Positions 7,752 to 13,369 of a DNA stretch of 13,370 nt are shown here, piece by piece. Position 1 is the stretch's first letter. Each line of letters opens with the position of its first letter. A program made the position numbers and the translations under genes. This DNA is from Bacteroidota bacterium (GTDB lineage Bacteria > Bacteroidota > Ignavibacteria > Ignavibacteriales > Melioribacteraceae): the NCBI GenBank assembly GCA_021812745.1, contig JAKAMS010000028.1, positions 1 to 13,370 on the forward strand. The letters are read 5' to 3'. The notes below the pieces were generated by a model, which saw only the letters and a list, made by a program, of their open reading frames with translations, was not told the DNA's origin and ran no database searches.

Positions 7752-8627
7752 TCAATCATTCTGAATGATATTGAAGATAAAGATGGAACTCTTTGTGAGG
7801 AGATACAGCTTAGTGTTGAATACAAATGAATCAACAATTTCCTCTTCAATATTTGGAGTAAAAGCTACCTGATTAAAATTCTCATTCTCAAGATTGGATT
7901 CGTTAAAGAAAATGATTTGTGATTTATCATTTACGCTAATGTTCTGAAAAGTTGTGTTAATATTATTAGGTATAAAAGGCAGTTTAATTTTTTTTATCCC
8001 ATTGCCAAACTGATCAAATATAACTAACCAGTCGGAATCAATCACTAATATTTCGCTGTTCGTTAGGACAAACTGTTTTGGGGCTGCAAGAGAAAACGAA
8101 CCCGCATCATATCCGCCTATTGTAAGTTGAAACTCCCCGTTCATATTATATTTTAATATTCTGTTATTGTCGGAATCTAGAATAAACAAATCGCCCTGCG
8201 TAGAGACCGCCGCGCCGGTTGGATACCGGAACGCAGACCGGTCATCGCCGGAACTTTGTGTTGAAAATTGTGAAAGATAATTTAAGTCTTTGTCGAACAT
8301 TTGAATACGGTTGTTATTTTTATCGGAGACATAAACTTTCAATGTATTGGCAAAAACATCAATTGGGTTGTCAAAAGAAGATTCTGCCCAGCCGTAGCCG
8401 CCTACTAATTTGATCACGTTTCCAAGTGTATCTAGTTTTATTATTTCATTTTTACCGGAATCGGATACAAAAATAAATCCGGCGGGATTTACCGAAAATG
8501 AACTGGCAGAATTAAAATTGCCAATTTGCCCTGAAGAAACTAGCGTTTGTGCTGTTAGAAGATTTCTAAAGAAGAAGTAACACAAAAATAATAATACAAT
8601 TTTCAGATTAATTTTATTTCGTATCAT
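7752..8627 (-). CDS. Secreted NHL-repeat/six-bladed beta-propeller protein
   Basis: The 291-residue product has a basic, hydrophobic signal peptide (NKINLKIVLLFLCYFFF...LLTA|QT) with cleavage expected near residue 26. It then shows repeated propeller blades of the NHL type: NPAGFIFVSDSGKNEIIKLD, DNPIDVF...VYVSDKNNNRIQMFD, RYPTGAAVSTQGDLFILDSD (followed by NNRILKYNMNGEF), and a diverged ILVIDSDWLVIFDQFGNGIK. NHL propellers bind proteins, peptides or glycans; no enzymatic residues are evident. The gene starts 27 bases after the lipoprotein stop and is 9 bases from the DUF2085 gene, so it is an envelope or periplasmic component of the same operon. Ligand unknown. Confidence 0.87.
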   Translation of the reverse strand: MIRNKINLKIVLLFLCYFFFRNLLTAQTLVSSGQIGNFNSASSFSVNPAGFIFVSDSGKNEIIKLDTLGNVIKLVGGYGWAESSFDNPIDVFANTLKVYVSDKNNNRIQMFDKDLNYLSQFSTQSSGDDRSAFRYPTGAAVSTQGDLFILDSDNNRILKYNMNGEFQLTIGGYDAGSFSLAAPKQFVLTNSEILVIDSDWLVIFDQFGNGIKKIKLPFIPNNINTTFQNISVNDKSQIIFFNESNLENENFNQVAFTPNIEEEIVDSFVFNTKLYLLTKSSIFIFNIIQND

Positions 8628-8654
8628 TTACAGACTTATTCATCGTCCATTACA

Positions 8655-10070
8655 TTACTCTGTTGAACCTGAAATATTATAACTGACTGTTCCAAACGGA
8701 CCCGTAACACTAATTACCAAAGAAGCAGATGACGGTTTAATAGTTGTTGGGTCGCTATCACCCAAGGAGACCGTAAACTGAGTTACTCCTGGACCTCCCA
8801 CAAGAGCATCAGGTACAACATAAGTCGGAGGACTAACCGTTAATGAACCACCAACCGTCGAAAATGATATTGTATTATCTGATGAAATAGGGTTTCCGTT
8901 AACGTCGGTTACAGTAAATGTAAATGTTTGACTTCCTCCATTAAGTATATTAAAAGTCGAAGGGGAAACATTCTTAATAACAGGCAACCCCGAAAGTAAT
9001 CGAATTGTAGTTGTACTAATAGTGTCTGAGAATTCGGTTATAGTTTTTGCTGTAACTTTGAAAAAGCCAATTCCTTGGTTAGGTAAAGCTGAGTTGGAAA
9101 GTGTGGGGAAGCCAAATGTAGCCAATGTTGCCGTTGCTCTCCCTAATTCATCTGTGGGTATAAGCTTACCAATTACACCGTCAGTTGTACTAAAATATAC
9201 TGAAGTATTTTGACGAACCGGATTGGAATACTTGTCCCCTAACAAAGCTGTAAAAATTATTAGTTGATTTTGGATTCCAAAGTATGGGTAATTCAATTTA
9301 TTACTTGCAACAGAAAATCTTTCTTGAACTGGAAAACCTCCATAAATTGTAAACAATATAGGTTTCGAATAGATCGTTTGTGAAGGTGTGTTTACATAAG
9401 CGCGTATCTGAACAACTCCAGCAATAGTGCCTGTGGTTATGGCGACGCTAGCTTTGCCATTATCATCTGTTTTTGTTTTAGCGGGACTTACAAATTCTCC
9501 GCCTCCTGGTCCTTTTACTAGTTGAAAATTAACATCTACAGCATGACTTGAGTTCACATTATGACCGGTTGAATCAATTACTTGAAAAGTTGCAAGTGCA
9601 GTTTCAATAGTGCCGCTTCCTTTAATTCCTAATTTATCTGTTGATTGTGAAAACAGAAAAATTGAAGCCGCAGTGTTCGAAATATTTGGTTGATGAATTC
9701 TAAGTGGTTGCAATGCGATTGATTTTCCGGCAGATATTGTTACAGCTTGAGTATCGGCAACAAATCCTGTCTTTTGTGCGATTACTAATATATTTATTGC
9801 TGATGTGCTTGCGATTTTAAAATTGAACTTAAATGCTCCTTGCGAATCCGTAGTTGTGCTAAGTGCTGAAGAGAGATTTGCTATGTCAACTGTAGCGTTT
9901 GCTACCGGGTTAGAACTTAAAAGATCTATAACAGTACCTGTTAATGTTACTGTACTGTCAGTCAGTGTTGGGGATACTGTGTTATCACCACTTGAACTGC
10001 CGTTCTTGAGAGTGCAGTTGGTTAATGAGATAAGAAGAATGATAATTGATAAAAGTAATATCTTTTTCAT
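8655..10070 (-). CDS. Lipoprotein with carboxypeptidase-regulatory-like and bacterial Ig-like domains
   Basis: The 471-residue product starts MKKILLLSIIILLISLTNC, a lipoprotein signal with the acylated Cys predicted at residue 19. Asn at the -1 position is unusual but seen in this lineage. After a Ser/Gly/Thr linker, residues about 42-127 match a carboxypeptidase-regulatory-like/transthyretin-like fold (LTGTVIDLLSSNPVANATVD, then TTTDSQGAFKF, QKTGFVADTQ). Residues about 140-243 and 250-365 look like Big_1/invasin-type Ig domains (TKTDDNGKASVAITTGTIAG; TDELGRATATLATFGFP). A last Ig-like domain spans about 366-471. The overall picture is a rod-like outer-membrane surface or periplasmic lipoprotein. 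The start at 10070 is the only sensible one for the signal peptide. It is the first gene of the operon and has a recognisable promoter upstream. Confidence 0.88.
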   Translation of the reverse strand: MKKILLLSIIILLISLTNCTLKNGSSSGDNTVSPTLTDSTVTLTGTVIDLLSSNPVANATVDIANLSSALSTTTDSQGAFKFNFKIASTSAINILVIAQKTGFVADTQAVTISAGKSIALQPLRIHQPNISNTAASIFLFSQSTDKLGIKGSGTIETALATFQVIDSTGHNVNSSHAVDVNFQLVKGPGGGEFVSPAKTKTDDNGKASVAITTGTIAGVVQIRAYVNTPSQTIYSKPILFTIYGGFPVQERFSVASNKLNYPYFGIQNQLIIFTALLGDKYSNPVRQNTSVYFSTTDGVIGKLIPTDELGRATATLATFGFPTLSNSALPNQGIGFFKVTAKTITEFSDTISTTTIRLLSGLPVIKNVSPSTFNILNGGSQTFTFTVTDVNGNPISSDNTISFSTVGGSLTVSPPTYVVPDALVGGPGVTQFTVSLGDSDPTTIKPSSASLVISVTGPFGTVSYNISGSTE

Positions 10071-10135
10071 AATGTATTCGTTTTTATTATGATTAATTAA
10101 TTATCGAAAATTAACACTGACAGTTAAGTCTCATT

Positions 10136-10167
10136 CAAAGATATTTACATGCGCATAAGTAATCAAG
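10136..10167 (-). promoter_or_regulatory. Bacteroidota-type promoter for the lipoprotein operon
   Basis: On the minus strand TATCTTTG (10143 to 10136) matches the -7 box TAnnTTTG exactly. It is preceded, after 20 bases, by CTTG (10167-10164), one mismatch from the -33 TTTG box. This would start transcription about 60 bases before the lipoprotein ATG. Assigned by consensus only. Confidence 0.5.
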
Positions 10168-10340
10168 TTTTTCTTCTTGTAATGTAGTGGTAATTATTTC
10201 AAAAATACAGGAACTTTTAATAGTTGTGATTTGGTTAACCTAAAAATGATTTGTCGTTGAATGATTCAATTGCTAAAAAAGTTCTCTTTATAAAAAGTAA
10301 TTACACATTATCGAAAAAGATATTAATAGAATAAAGAACG

Positions 10341-10372
10341 TTTGGTTTCTGCAATAATGTTAATTATTTTTG
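10341..10372 (+). promoter_or_regulatory. TTTG-N20-TAnnTTTG promoter of the tRNA gene
   Basis: TTTG at 10341-10344, 20 bases, then TATTTTTG at 10365-10372, a full match to the Bacteroidota housekeeping promoter. The G of the -7 box lies 14 bases before the first tRNA base, so a leader of only a few nucleotides is predicted. This is also one of the better clues to the lineage. Confidence 0.68.
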
Positions 10373-10385
10373 CCTAGAATTTTAT

Positions 10386-10458
10386 TGCCCCGTAGTGTAA
10401 TTGGCAACACGTCTGACTCTGGATCAGGAGACTCTAGGTTCGAACCCTAGCGGGGCAG
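10386..10458 (+). tRNA. tRNA-Gln (anticodon CUG)
   Basis: A complete cloverleaf of 73 bases can be folded by eye. The acceptor TGCCCCG pairs with CGGGGCA, with a G discriminator at 10458. The D arm is GTGT/ACAC. The anticodon arm TCTGA/TCAGG (one G-U pair) has the loop CTCTGGA, giving anticodon CTG. The T arm is CTAGG-TTCGAAC-CCTAG. The weak U1-A72 pair and G73 are glutamine identity features. CCA is not encoded. Being a tRNA 3' end next to an accessory region, it is a candidate integration site. Confidence 0.96.
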
Positions 10459-10462
10459 CATT

Positions 10463-10506
10463 AAAAGGTTTGAAAATGATTTATTTTCAAACCTTTTTCT
10501 TTTTTG
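10463..10506 (+). terminator. Strong intrinsic terminator after tRNA-Gln
   Basis: A perfect 14-bp inverted repeat, AAAAGGTTTGAAAA (10463-10476) and TTTTCAAACCTTTT (10484-10497), with a 7-base loop, runs straight into TCTTTTTT. It begins 5 bases after the mature tRNA end. Confidence 0.93.
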
Positions 10507-10542
10507 CCCGCTAAAAAAGCACTATGACTTTTTGTTTTTGAT

Positions 10543-10575
10543 GTATGGAGTTTGTATGGACTTTTGTATGGACTC
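10543..10575. repeat. Three GTATGGA direct repeats spaced 11-12 bp
   Basis: GTATGGA occurs at 10543-10549, 10554-10560 and 10566-10572, each of the last two preceded by TTT. Start-to-start distances are 11 and 12 bases, about one helical turn. The cluster is bounded by GGAGT and ACTCC. It lies 85 bases after tRNA-Gln and could be a binding site for a recombinase or regulator; function unknown. Confidence 0.7.
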
Positions 10576-10717
10576 CACAATCCAACACGACAATATTTTA
10601 ATGGATACAAAAAAGAAAGCTCTGGAATGCCACTCCTAAAACTTTTTTGATATCCAAGAACAAATTAGAACTGTTTTATGGTTTTGAGCTTTTTACATTT
10701 TCAATATACTGAAATAG

Positions 10718-10755
10718 TCAGAAAAGAGAAATAACCGGAAGCTATGCAGCTTCCG
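10718..10755 (-). terminator. Terminator overlapping the ArdC-N gene stop codon
   Basis: A perfect 8-bp inverted repeat, CGGAAGCT (10736-10743), loop ATGC, AGCTTCCG (10748-10755), is followed on the minus strand by a T/C-rich tract (TTATTTCTCTTTTC). The stop codon of the ArdC-N gene lies inside the hairpin. The tract is not a pure U-run, so efficiency is uncertain. Confidence 0.6.
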
Positions 10756-11146
10756 ATTTAGCAATAACTTCCGTTTGTGTAATATCAAACACGGTCGCAG
10801 TAAAAAAGTGAACATCCTCCTCATTAGAAATCAATTCGGAATTATTTTCTTGCTTGGCTTTTGATGGAACAAAGATCAAAAAGCCGTGTTCACCTTTGCG
10901 AACAATTCTTCCGGCTTTCTTCCATTGTTGAAATCCGCCAACGATTGAGAAATTAATTTCAGATTGAGCAACTAAAAAACATTGGTTATGAGGTGTAAGT
11001 AAATGCCCTTCAACAGTAACAATGCCGAACTTATCGGCGATTGTTTGGCGTTGTTCTTCTGACATTTCAGAAAGAGTTTTCCGAATGCGGATGATCTTTT
11101 CTTTTTTCTCTTGTCTTAATTGTTGTTTTTGTTCTTGTGATAACAT
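10742..11146 (-). CDS. Stand-alone ArdC-type N-terminal (ssDNA-binding) domain protein
   Basis: The 134-residue product from the ATG at 11146 was chosen over the longer 149-residue frame because AAAGGAG stands 7 bases before it. Residues 1-45 are charged and helical (QEQKQQLRQEKKEKIIRIRK). The rest carries the ArdC N-domain pattern: LLTPHNQCFLVAQ, then VGGFQQWKKAGRIVRKGEHG (about 74-93), FLIFVPSK, and the closing HFFTATVFDITQTEV (about 113-127). In ArdC this domain binds single-stranded DNA and is followed by a metallopeptidase domain; here the protein ends directly after it and no HExxH is present. Such proteins occur on plasmids and integrative elements and are linked to protecting incoming DNA from restriction. 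That activity is inferred here. It is the last gene of a three-gene cassette. Confidence 0.82.
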   Translation of the reverse strand: MLSQEQKQQLRQEKKEKIIRIRKTLSEMSEEQRQTIADKFGIVTVEGHLLTPHNQCFLVAQSEINFSIVGGFQQWKKAGRIVRKGEHGFLIFVPSKAKQENNSELISNEEDVHFFTATVFDITQTEVIAKSEAA

Positions 11147-11153
11147 GGCGATA

Positions 11154-11161
11154 ACTCCTTT
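11154..11161 (-). promoter_or_regulatory. Ribosome binding site fixing the ArdC-N start
   Basis: AAAGGAGT on the minus strand overlaps the stop (TAA) of the 62-residue gene and lies 7 bases from the ATG at 11146. It selects that ATG over the upstream in-frame codon at 11191 and implies coupling to the preceding gene. Confidence 0.75.
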
Positions 11162-11348
11162 AAGATTTTTTAATTGATTTGATAAAAGCATTTAGGAAAG
11201 TGTTTGCAGATGAAAATGTTTTGAATGATTGTGAATGAAATGCACCGGACGGAGTAAATACATTTACAAAGAATTTTTGATTTGATTGAATTAACCGAAT
11301 AAGAAAACCCTTATGCGATTTTGAATAGAACACCGTTTTTGTTGCCAT
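11160..11348 (-). CDS. Small protein of unknown function (62 aa)
   Basis: This encodes a basic, aromatic-rich protein: KTVFYSKSHKGFLIRLIQSN, then FFVNVFTPSG, then a likely helix SSANTFLNAFIKSIKKS. The beta-beta-alpha-like layout is reminiscent of small DNA- or RNA-binding proteins, but I recognise no family. Support for coding is contextual: AGGGTG stands about 10 bases before the ATG, the gap from the upstream gene is only 5 bases, and its stop overlaps the ribosome binding site of the ArdC-N gene. There is a weak overall resemblance to the 65-residue neighbour (K-T near the start, paired beta segments, then S-rich helix), which might reflect old duplication. Confidence 0.6.
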   Translation of the reverse strand: MATKTVFYSKSHKGFLIRLIQSNQKFFVNVFTPSGAFHSQSFKTFSSANTFLNAFIKSIKKS

Positions 11349-11353
11349 TGTTA

Positions 11354-11551
11354 TTACACCCTAAAAGAAGAAACAACTGCACTAAAAGACTGAGCCAAAG
11401 CAGAAGGAGTAATAACCAACGGAATAGTTTTTAAGATTTTAGAAACGTTATTTACACGGTTGCGAACTTGCACAAGATAACAAGAAGGAGTAGAAACCAG
11501 ATAAAAAGTGTAACCGCACTTAGAGACGATTTGGAGAGTTTTGTTTTGCAT
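11354..11551 (-). CDS. Small protein of unknown function (65 aa)
   Basis: This is the first gene of the cassette: MQNKTLQIVSKCGYTFYLVS, then CYLVQVRNRVNNVSKILKTI and a C-terminal helix SALAQSFSAVVSSF. It has two cysteines (about residues 12 and 24) and no transmembrane segment or signal peptide. AAAAGGCAA is a plausible ribosome binding site about 6 bases before the ATG at 11551. It is followed after 5 bases by the 62-residue gene. No family recognised. Its position upstream of an ArdC-type protein on an accessory segment suggests a role in DNA transfer, regulation or anti-restriction, but that is guilt by association only. Confidence 0.58.
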   Translation of the reverse strand: MQNKTLQIVSKCGYTFYLVSTPSCYLVQVRNRVNNVSKILKTIPLVITPSALAQSFSAVVSSFRV

Positions 11552-11569
11552 GATGTTTGCCTTTTATGC

Positions 11570-11600
11570 TGTATAAAAAAATGTTTTTGCCGCACGCAAA
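11570..11600 (-). promoter_or_regulatory. Possible promoter of the ArdC-N cassette
   Basis: On the minus strand TTTG (11600-11597), 21 bases, then TATACA (11575-11570) gives a -33-like box with an AT-rich -10-like box, 18 bases before the 65-residue gene. The TTTG end of the -7 box is missing, so the match is partial. Confidence 0.28.
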
Positions 11601-11609
11601 GTCTCTAAG

Positions 11610-11626
11610 CGGTTACGAAGTAACCG
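11610..11626. repeat. Perfect inverted repeat CGGTTAC-GAA-GTAACCG
   Basis: Seven-bp arms (11610-11616 and 11620-11626) enclose a GAA triloop closed by C-G, a hairpin type known to be unusually stable in single-stranded DNA. It lies about 60 bases upstream of the ArdC-N cassette, with no U-tract on either strand, so it is not a terminator. An operator or a leader hairpin are alternatives. Confidence 0.7.
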
Positions 11627-11790
11627 TCGAAGCCGTTAAGGTGGCAGACAAGGGCGAAAAAATGCAGCTTTTTAATGAGAGTCAGCGAATGAAAAAAGCA
11701 GATGCGTTTTGAGTTTATAAACCCTTGACGGACGGATTCCTTAACCGGCTTAAATTTGAGTTAGTGTGGCAAAAACAATGCTTTGAAGAA

Positions 11791-11820
11791 CAGCGAAGCA
11801 AGCCGAAGGATTGCGAGCTG
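11791..11820. repeat. Imperfect 30-base hairpin with GAA triloop
   Basis: The outer arms CAGC (11791-11794) and GCTG (11817-11820) are separated by a small internal loop (GAA/GA) from the inner arms GCAAGCC (11798-11804) and GGATTGC (11808-11814), which pair with one mismatch. The apex is again C-GAA-G. No U-tract follows. Confidence 0.6.
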
Positions 11821-12020
11821 TAAACAAAAAAAGTATCAGTTGTTGAGTTAAAAGGTTTGGATGAATGAACGGAGGGAATGAAGAGAAACTTTTTGCCTTA
11901 GGTTTTATGAGGAACATTTTAAGCGAAAATATGAAGCGCAAATTGTGATCGAATGCTTTTATGAATTTTATGAACGTGCCTTTCTTTTTAAGCAATTTAT
12001 GAGTTTGGAAATTGGCGCAT

Positions 12021-12037
12021 CTTTTTGATTCAAAAAG
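12021..12037. repeat. 17-bp palindrome CTTTTTGA-T-TCAAAAAG
   Basis: Perfect 8-bp arms surround a single central base, in the middle of the long non-coding region. The shape suits a dimeric regulator's operator. There is no downstream gene on the plus strand for it to control, so its role is unknown. Confidence 0.6.
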
Positions 12038-12242
12038 TGTGAGCAAGAGACAAACGAATAATTTGCGTTCATGCTTTATGAGGGAAATATTTTTGAATGT
12101 TTTTGATGAAAAAGTATTGAGCGAACTGAAAGTAGATCTCCGCTTTGTGAGGCGAATGAATGAGCCGAATCATAGCGGCCTTTTCTTAGCGAACAATTTT
12201 AAGTGAATCGGAGTGAACGACAATTTGTGAGCTATCGGTAGG

Positions 12243-12278
12243 TAAAAAGAGAAGGGTTACCATGAATGATAACCCTTT
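12243..12278 (-). terminator. Intrinsic terminator after the DUF6266-like gene
   Basis: On the minus strand AAGGGTTA (12277-12270), a 10-base loop and TAACCCTT (12259-12252) form a perfect 8-bp stem followed by CTCTTTTTA. It starts 12 bases beyond the gene's stop codon. Confidence 0.85.
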
Positions 12279-12288
12279 CTTGAAATGA

Positions 12289-12972
12289 TTAACTGAGTTT
12301 GGTGAAAGTTGAGGAGTTTTGAACAACTTTACCCTCAGCGGTTTTTGTTACGACACACACATACAGAATACTGCGCTGATACTTTGCAGCAGTATTTTTT
12401 TGAGTTGCGTTCAGATCGATTTCTAAATCGTTAGTCTGCGCGAAATTGTAACCAGGAACATCTTTGGATAAAGAAATAATCTTAAATGGTTCATCTGCTT
12501 CGTTTGAGGGATCATAATAGCAGACTAATGCATTGGCGGAAAGATTAACTTCATCAGCGCCAAAAACAGATGAAGAATTAAGTATTGGAAGTGTGGCTGT
12601 GATTTTATCAGCGGCTACTGCAGCAGTTGAAATCTGCAAAGGAAATCCCTCTGGAGCGAGAATATTCTGCTCAGTTGGTTTTTCAATGGAAGAATAAGCG
12701 AAGTTGCTTTGAAATACTTCATTGAAAACTGAGCTTGATACATTTCTTACTTTCTTCCAGATTGAAACGAGTGAAGCAAGAGAAAGAATTGCGCTTGCAA
12801 ATTTTGCAGTGACTGAAAATTTCTGACGAACTGCAAGAACAGCTGGTTCTTGACTAGCATTAAAACTGGATGGACGAGCTGCTAACACAGTTCGACCGTC
12901 AACTGTTCTCGCGGAAAGGTTGCCAAGCTTCCCGGATAAATTTCCGATGACATTTCCATTTACGATTGCCAT
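12289..12972 (-). CDS. DUF6266-like protein
   Basis: The 227-residue product starts MAIVNGNVIGNLSGKLGNLS, then VDGRTVLAARPSSF, then AVLAVRQKFSVTAKFASAIL. This is the layout of the DUF6266 family of Bacteroidota: G..SGK.GN, a rP(S) motif, then an R.KF helix. The rest is Ser/Thr/Ala/Val-rich and probably beta-sandwich-like (LPILNSSSVFGADEVNLSAN; SILYVCVVTKTAEGKVVQNS). There is no signal peptide or membrane helix. The function of the family is unknown to me. A strong AGGAGGT stands 7 bases before the ATG, and a clean intrinsic terminator follows, so the gene may be expressed alone at high level. Family assignment is by remembered motif pattern, not by search. Confidence 0.72.
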   Translation of the reverse strand: MAIVNGNVIGNLSGKLGNLSARTVDGRTVLAARPSSFNASQEPAVLAVRQKFSVTAKFASAILSLASLVSIWKKVRNVSSSVFNEVFQSNFAYSSIEKPTEQNILAPEGFPLQISTAAVAADKITATLPILNSSSVFGADEVNLSANALVCYYDPSNEADEPFKIISLSKDVPGYNFAQTNDLEIDLNATQKNTAAKYQRSILYVCVVTKTAEGKVVQNSSTFTKLS

Positions 12973-13085
12973 GGTAAAACCTCCTAAAGTTATGATGAAT
13001 TACAGAGGCAATTTTATGGGATTGAATAGACGTGTTCACTGTAATAATGGGAAAGTAAAAGAAAATGAGTTTGTTGGTGTCCTAT

Positions 13086-13129
13086 GGCTTGGATGTGGCT
13101 TGTTACAGGCTTGTTAGGGGCTGGTTTGA
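13086..13129. repeat. Four 11-bp direct repeats, GGCTTG type
   Basis: GGCTTGGATGT (13086), GGCTTGTTACA (13097), GGCTTGTTAGG (13108) and the diverged GGCTGGTTTGA (13119) follow each other at exactly 11 bases, one helical turn. They span the end of the HTH-like gene and the region upstream of the DUF6266-like gene. Could be an iteron-like or activator-binding array. Confidence 0.6.
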
Positions 13130-13369
13130 TGATGGAAAAGAAACCGGCTTATTTCTTCTTTTCCGGAATAGGATTGTATTTACTGAATCATAACACAAAT
13201 TATACTTCTCTGAGAGAAGAAAAATTGATTCAATTTGATTGTAAGATTTTCGCAATTCTATGTATTCTGATTTGATTTCTAAATTCCGAAGGACCAACTC
13301 ATTGATTAATCCAAGTTGATGATATTTCTGGAATTTGAATTCATTTCTAATATGCGATATGTCAAATCT
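13103..13369 (-). CDS. HTH-like protein, 5'-partial at window end
   Basis: This minus-strand frame is open to the right edge of the window (88 residues visible), so the internal TTG at 13297 is unlikely to be the real start. The product is charged and helical: RNEFKFQKYHQLGLINELVL, then EYIELRKSYNQIESIFLLSE, then KYNLCYDSVNTILFRKRR. The segment LLSEKYNLCYDSVNTILFRK (about residues 51-70) reads like a helix-turn-helix: helix, short turn at YNLCYD, recognition helix, basic tail. It resembles small Mor-type or phage/ICE DNA-binding proteins of Bacteroidota. A plus-strand frame over the same bases (13084-13275) has no ribosome binding site and is judged a shadow. The 130-base gap before the DUF6266-like gene argues for separate or regulated expression. 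Confidence 0.6.
   Translation of the reverse strand, partial: RFDISHIRNEFKFQKYHQLGLINELVLRNLEIKSEYIELRKSYNQIESIFLLSEKYNLCYDSVNTILFRKRRNKPVSFPSSNQPLTSL

Larger units (their letters stand above)
10071..10385. other. AT-rich divergent intergenic region
   Basis: There are no convincing ORFs in these 315 bases. The region separates the minus-strand lipoprotein operon from the plus-strand tRNA gene and holds a promoter-like element for each. Apart from those I see only AT-rich sequence, with no clear hairpin or repeat. Confidence 0.7.
11552..12242. other. Long non-coding region with hairpins and TTTRTGA motifs
   Basis: These 690 bases contain no credible gene: the open frames are short, lack ribosome binding sites, and give no family-like protein. 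The region lies between the DUF6266-like gene's terminator and the promoter area of the ArdC-N cassette. The plus strand is purine-rich with abundant GCGAA and ATGA words. It holds two C-GAA-G hairpins (11610-11626, 11791-11820), one 17-bp palindrome (12021-12037) and seven TTTRTGA words between 11904 and 12230. It could be a regulatory leader, a structured RNA, an origin- or transfer-related site, or decayed DNA; the sequence does not decide. Confidence 0.6.

Noticed and set aside
10561..10640. Short plus-strand ORF and uninterrupted minus-strand frame around the GTATGGA repeats, considered as an integrase remnant
   Set aside because: The minus frame has no start codon and the encoded residues (repeated SPYK) only reflect the direct repeats. 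No recombinase motif such as R...HxxR...Y is present.
11720..11760. TTGACG ... TTAAAT as a plus-strand sigma-70-like promoter
   Set aside because: The spacer is about 19 bases, it does not match the lineage's TTTG/TAnnTTTG type, and no plus-strand gene follows.
11750..12046. 98-codon minus-strand frame in the long non-coding region
   Set aside because: No ribosome binding site, odd composition (Phe/Lys/Leu-rich), start overlaps the 17-bp palindrome region, and no family resemblance.
12012..12206. 64-codon plus-strand frame
   Set aside because: No ribosome binding site, overlaps the TTTRTGA cluster and palindrome, and product is not protein-like.
13084..13275. Plus-strand 63-codon hydrophobic frame
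   Set aside because: No ribosome binding site, and it is antisense to a longer minus-strand frame open to the window end that reads like an HTH protein. Not fully excluded.
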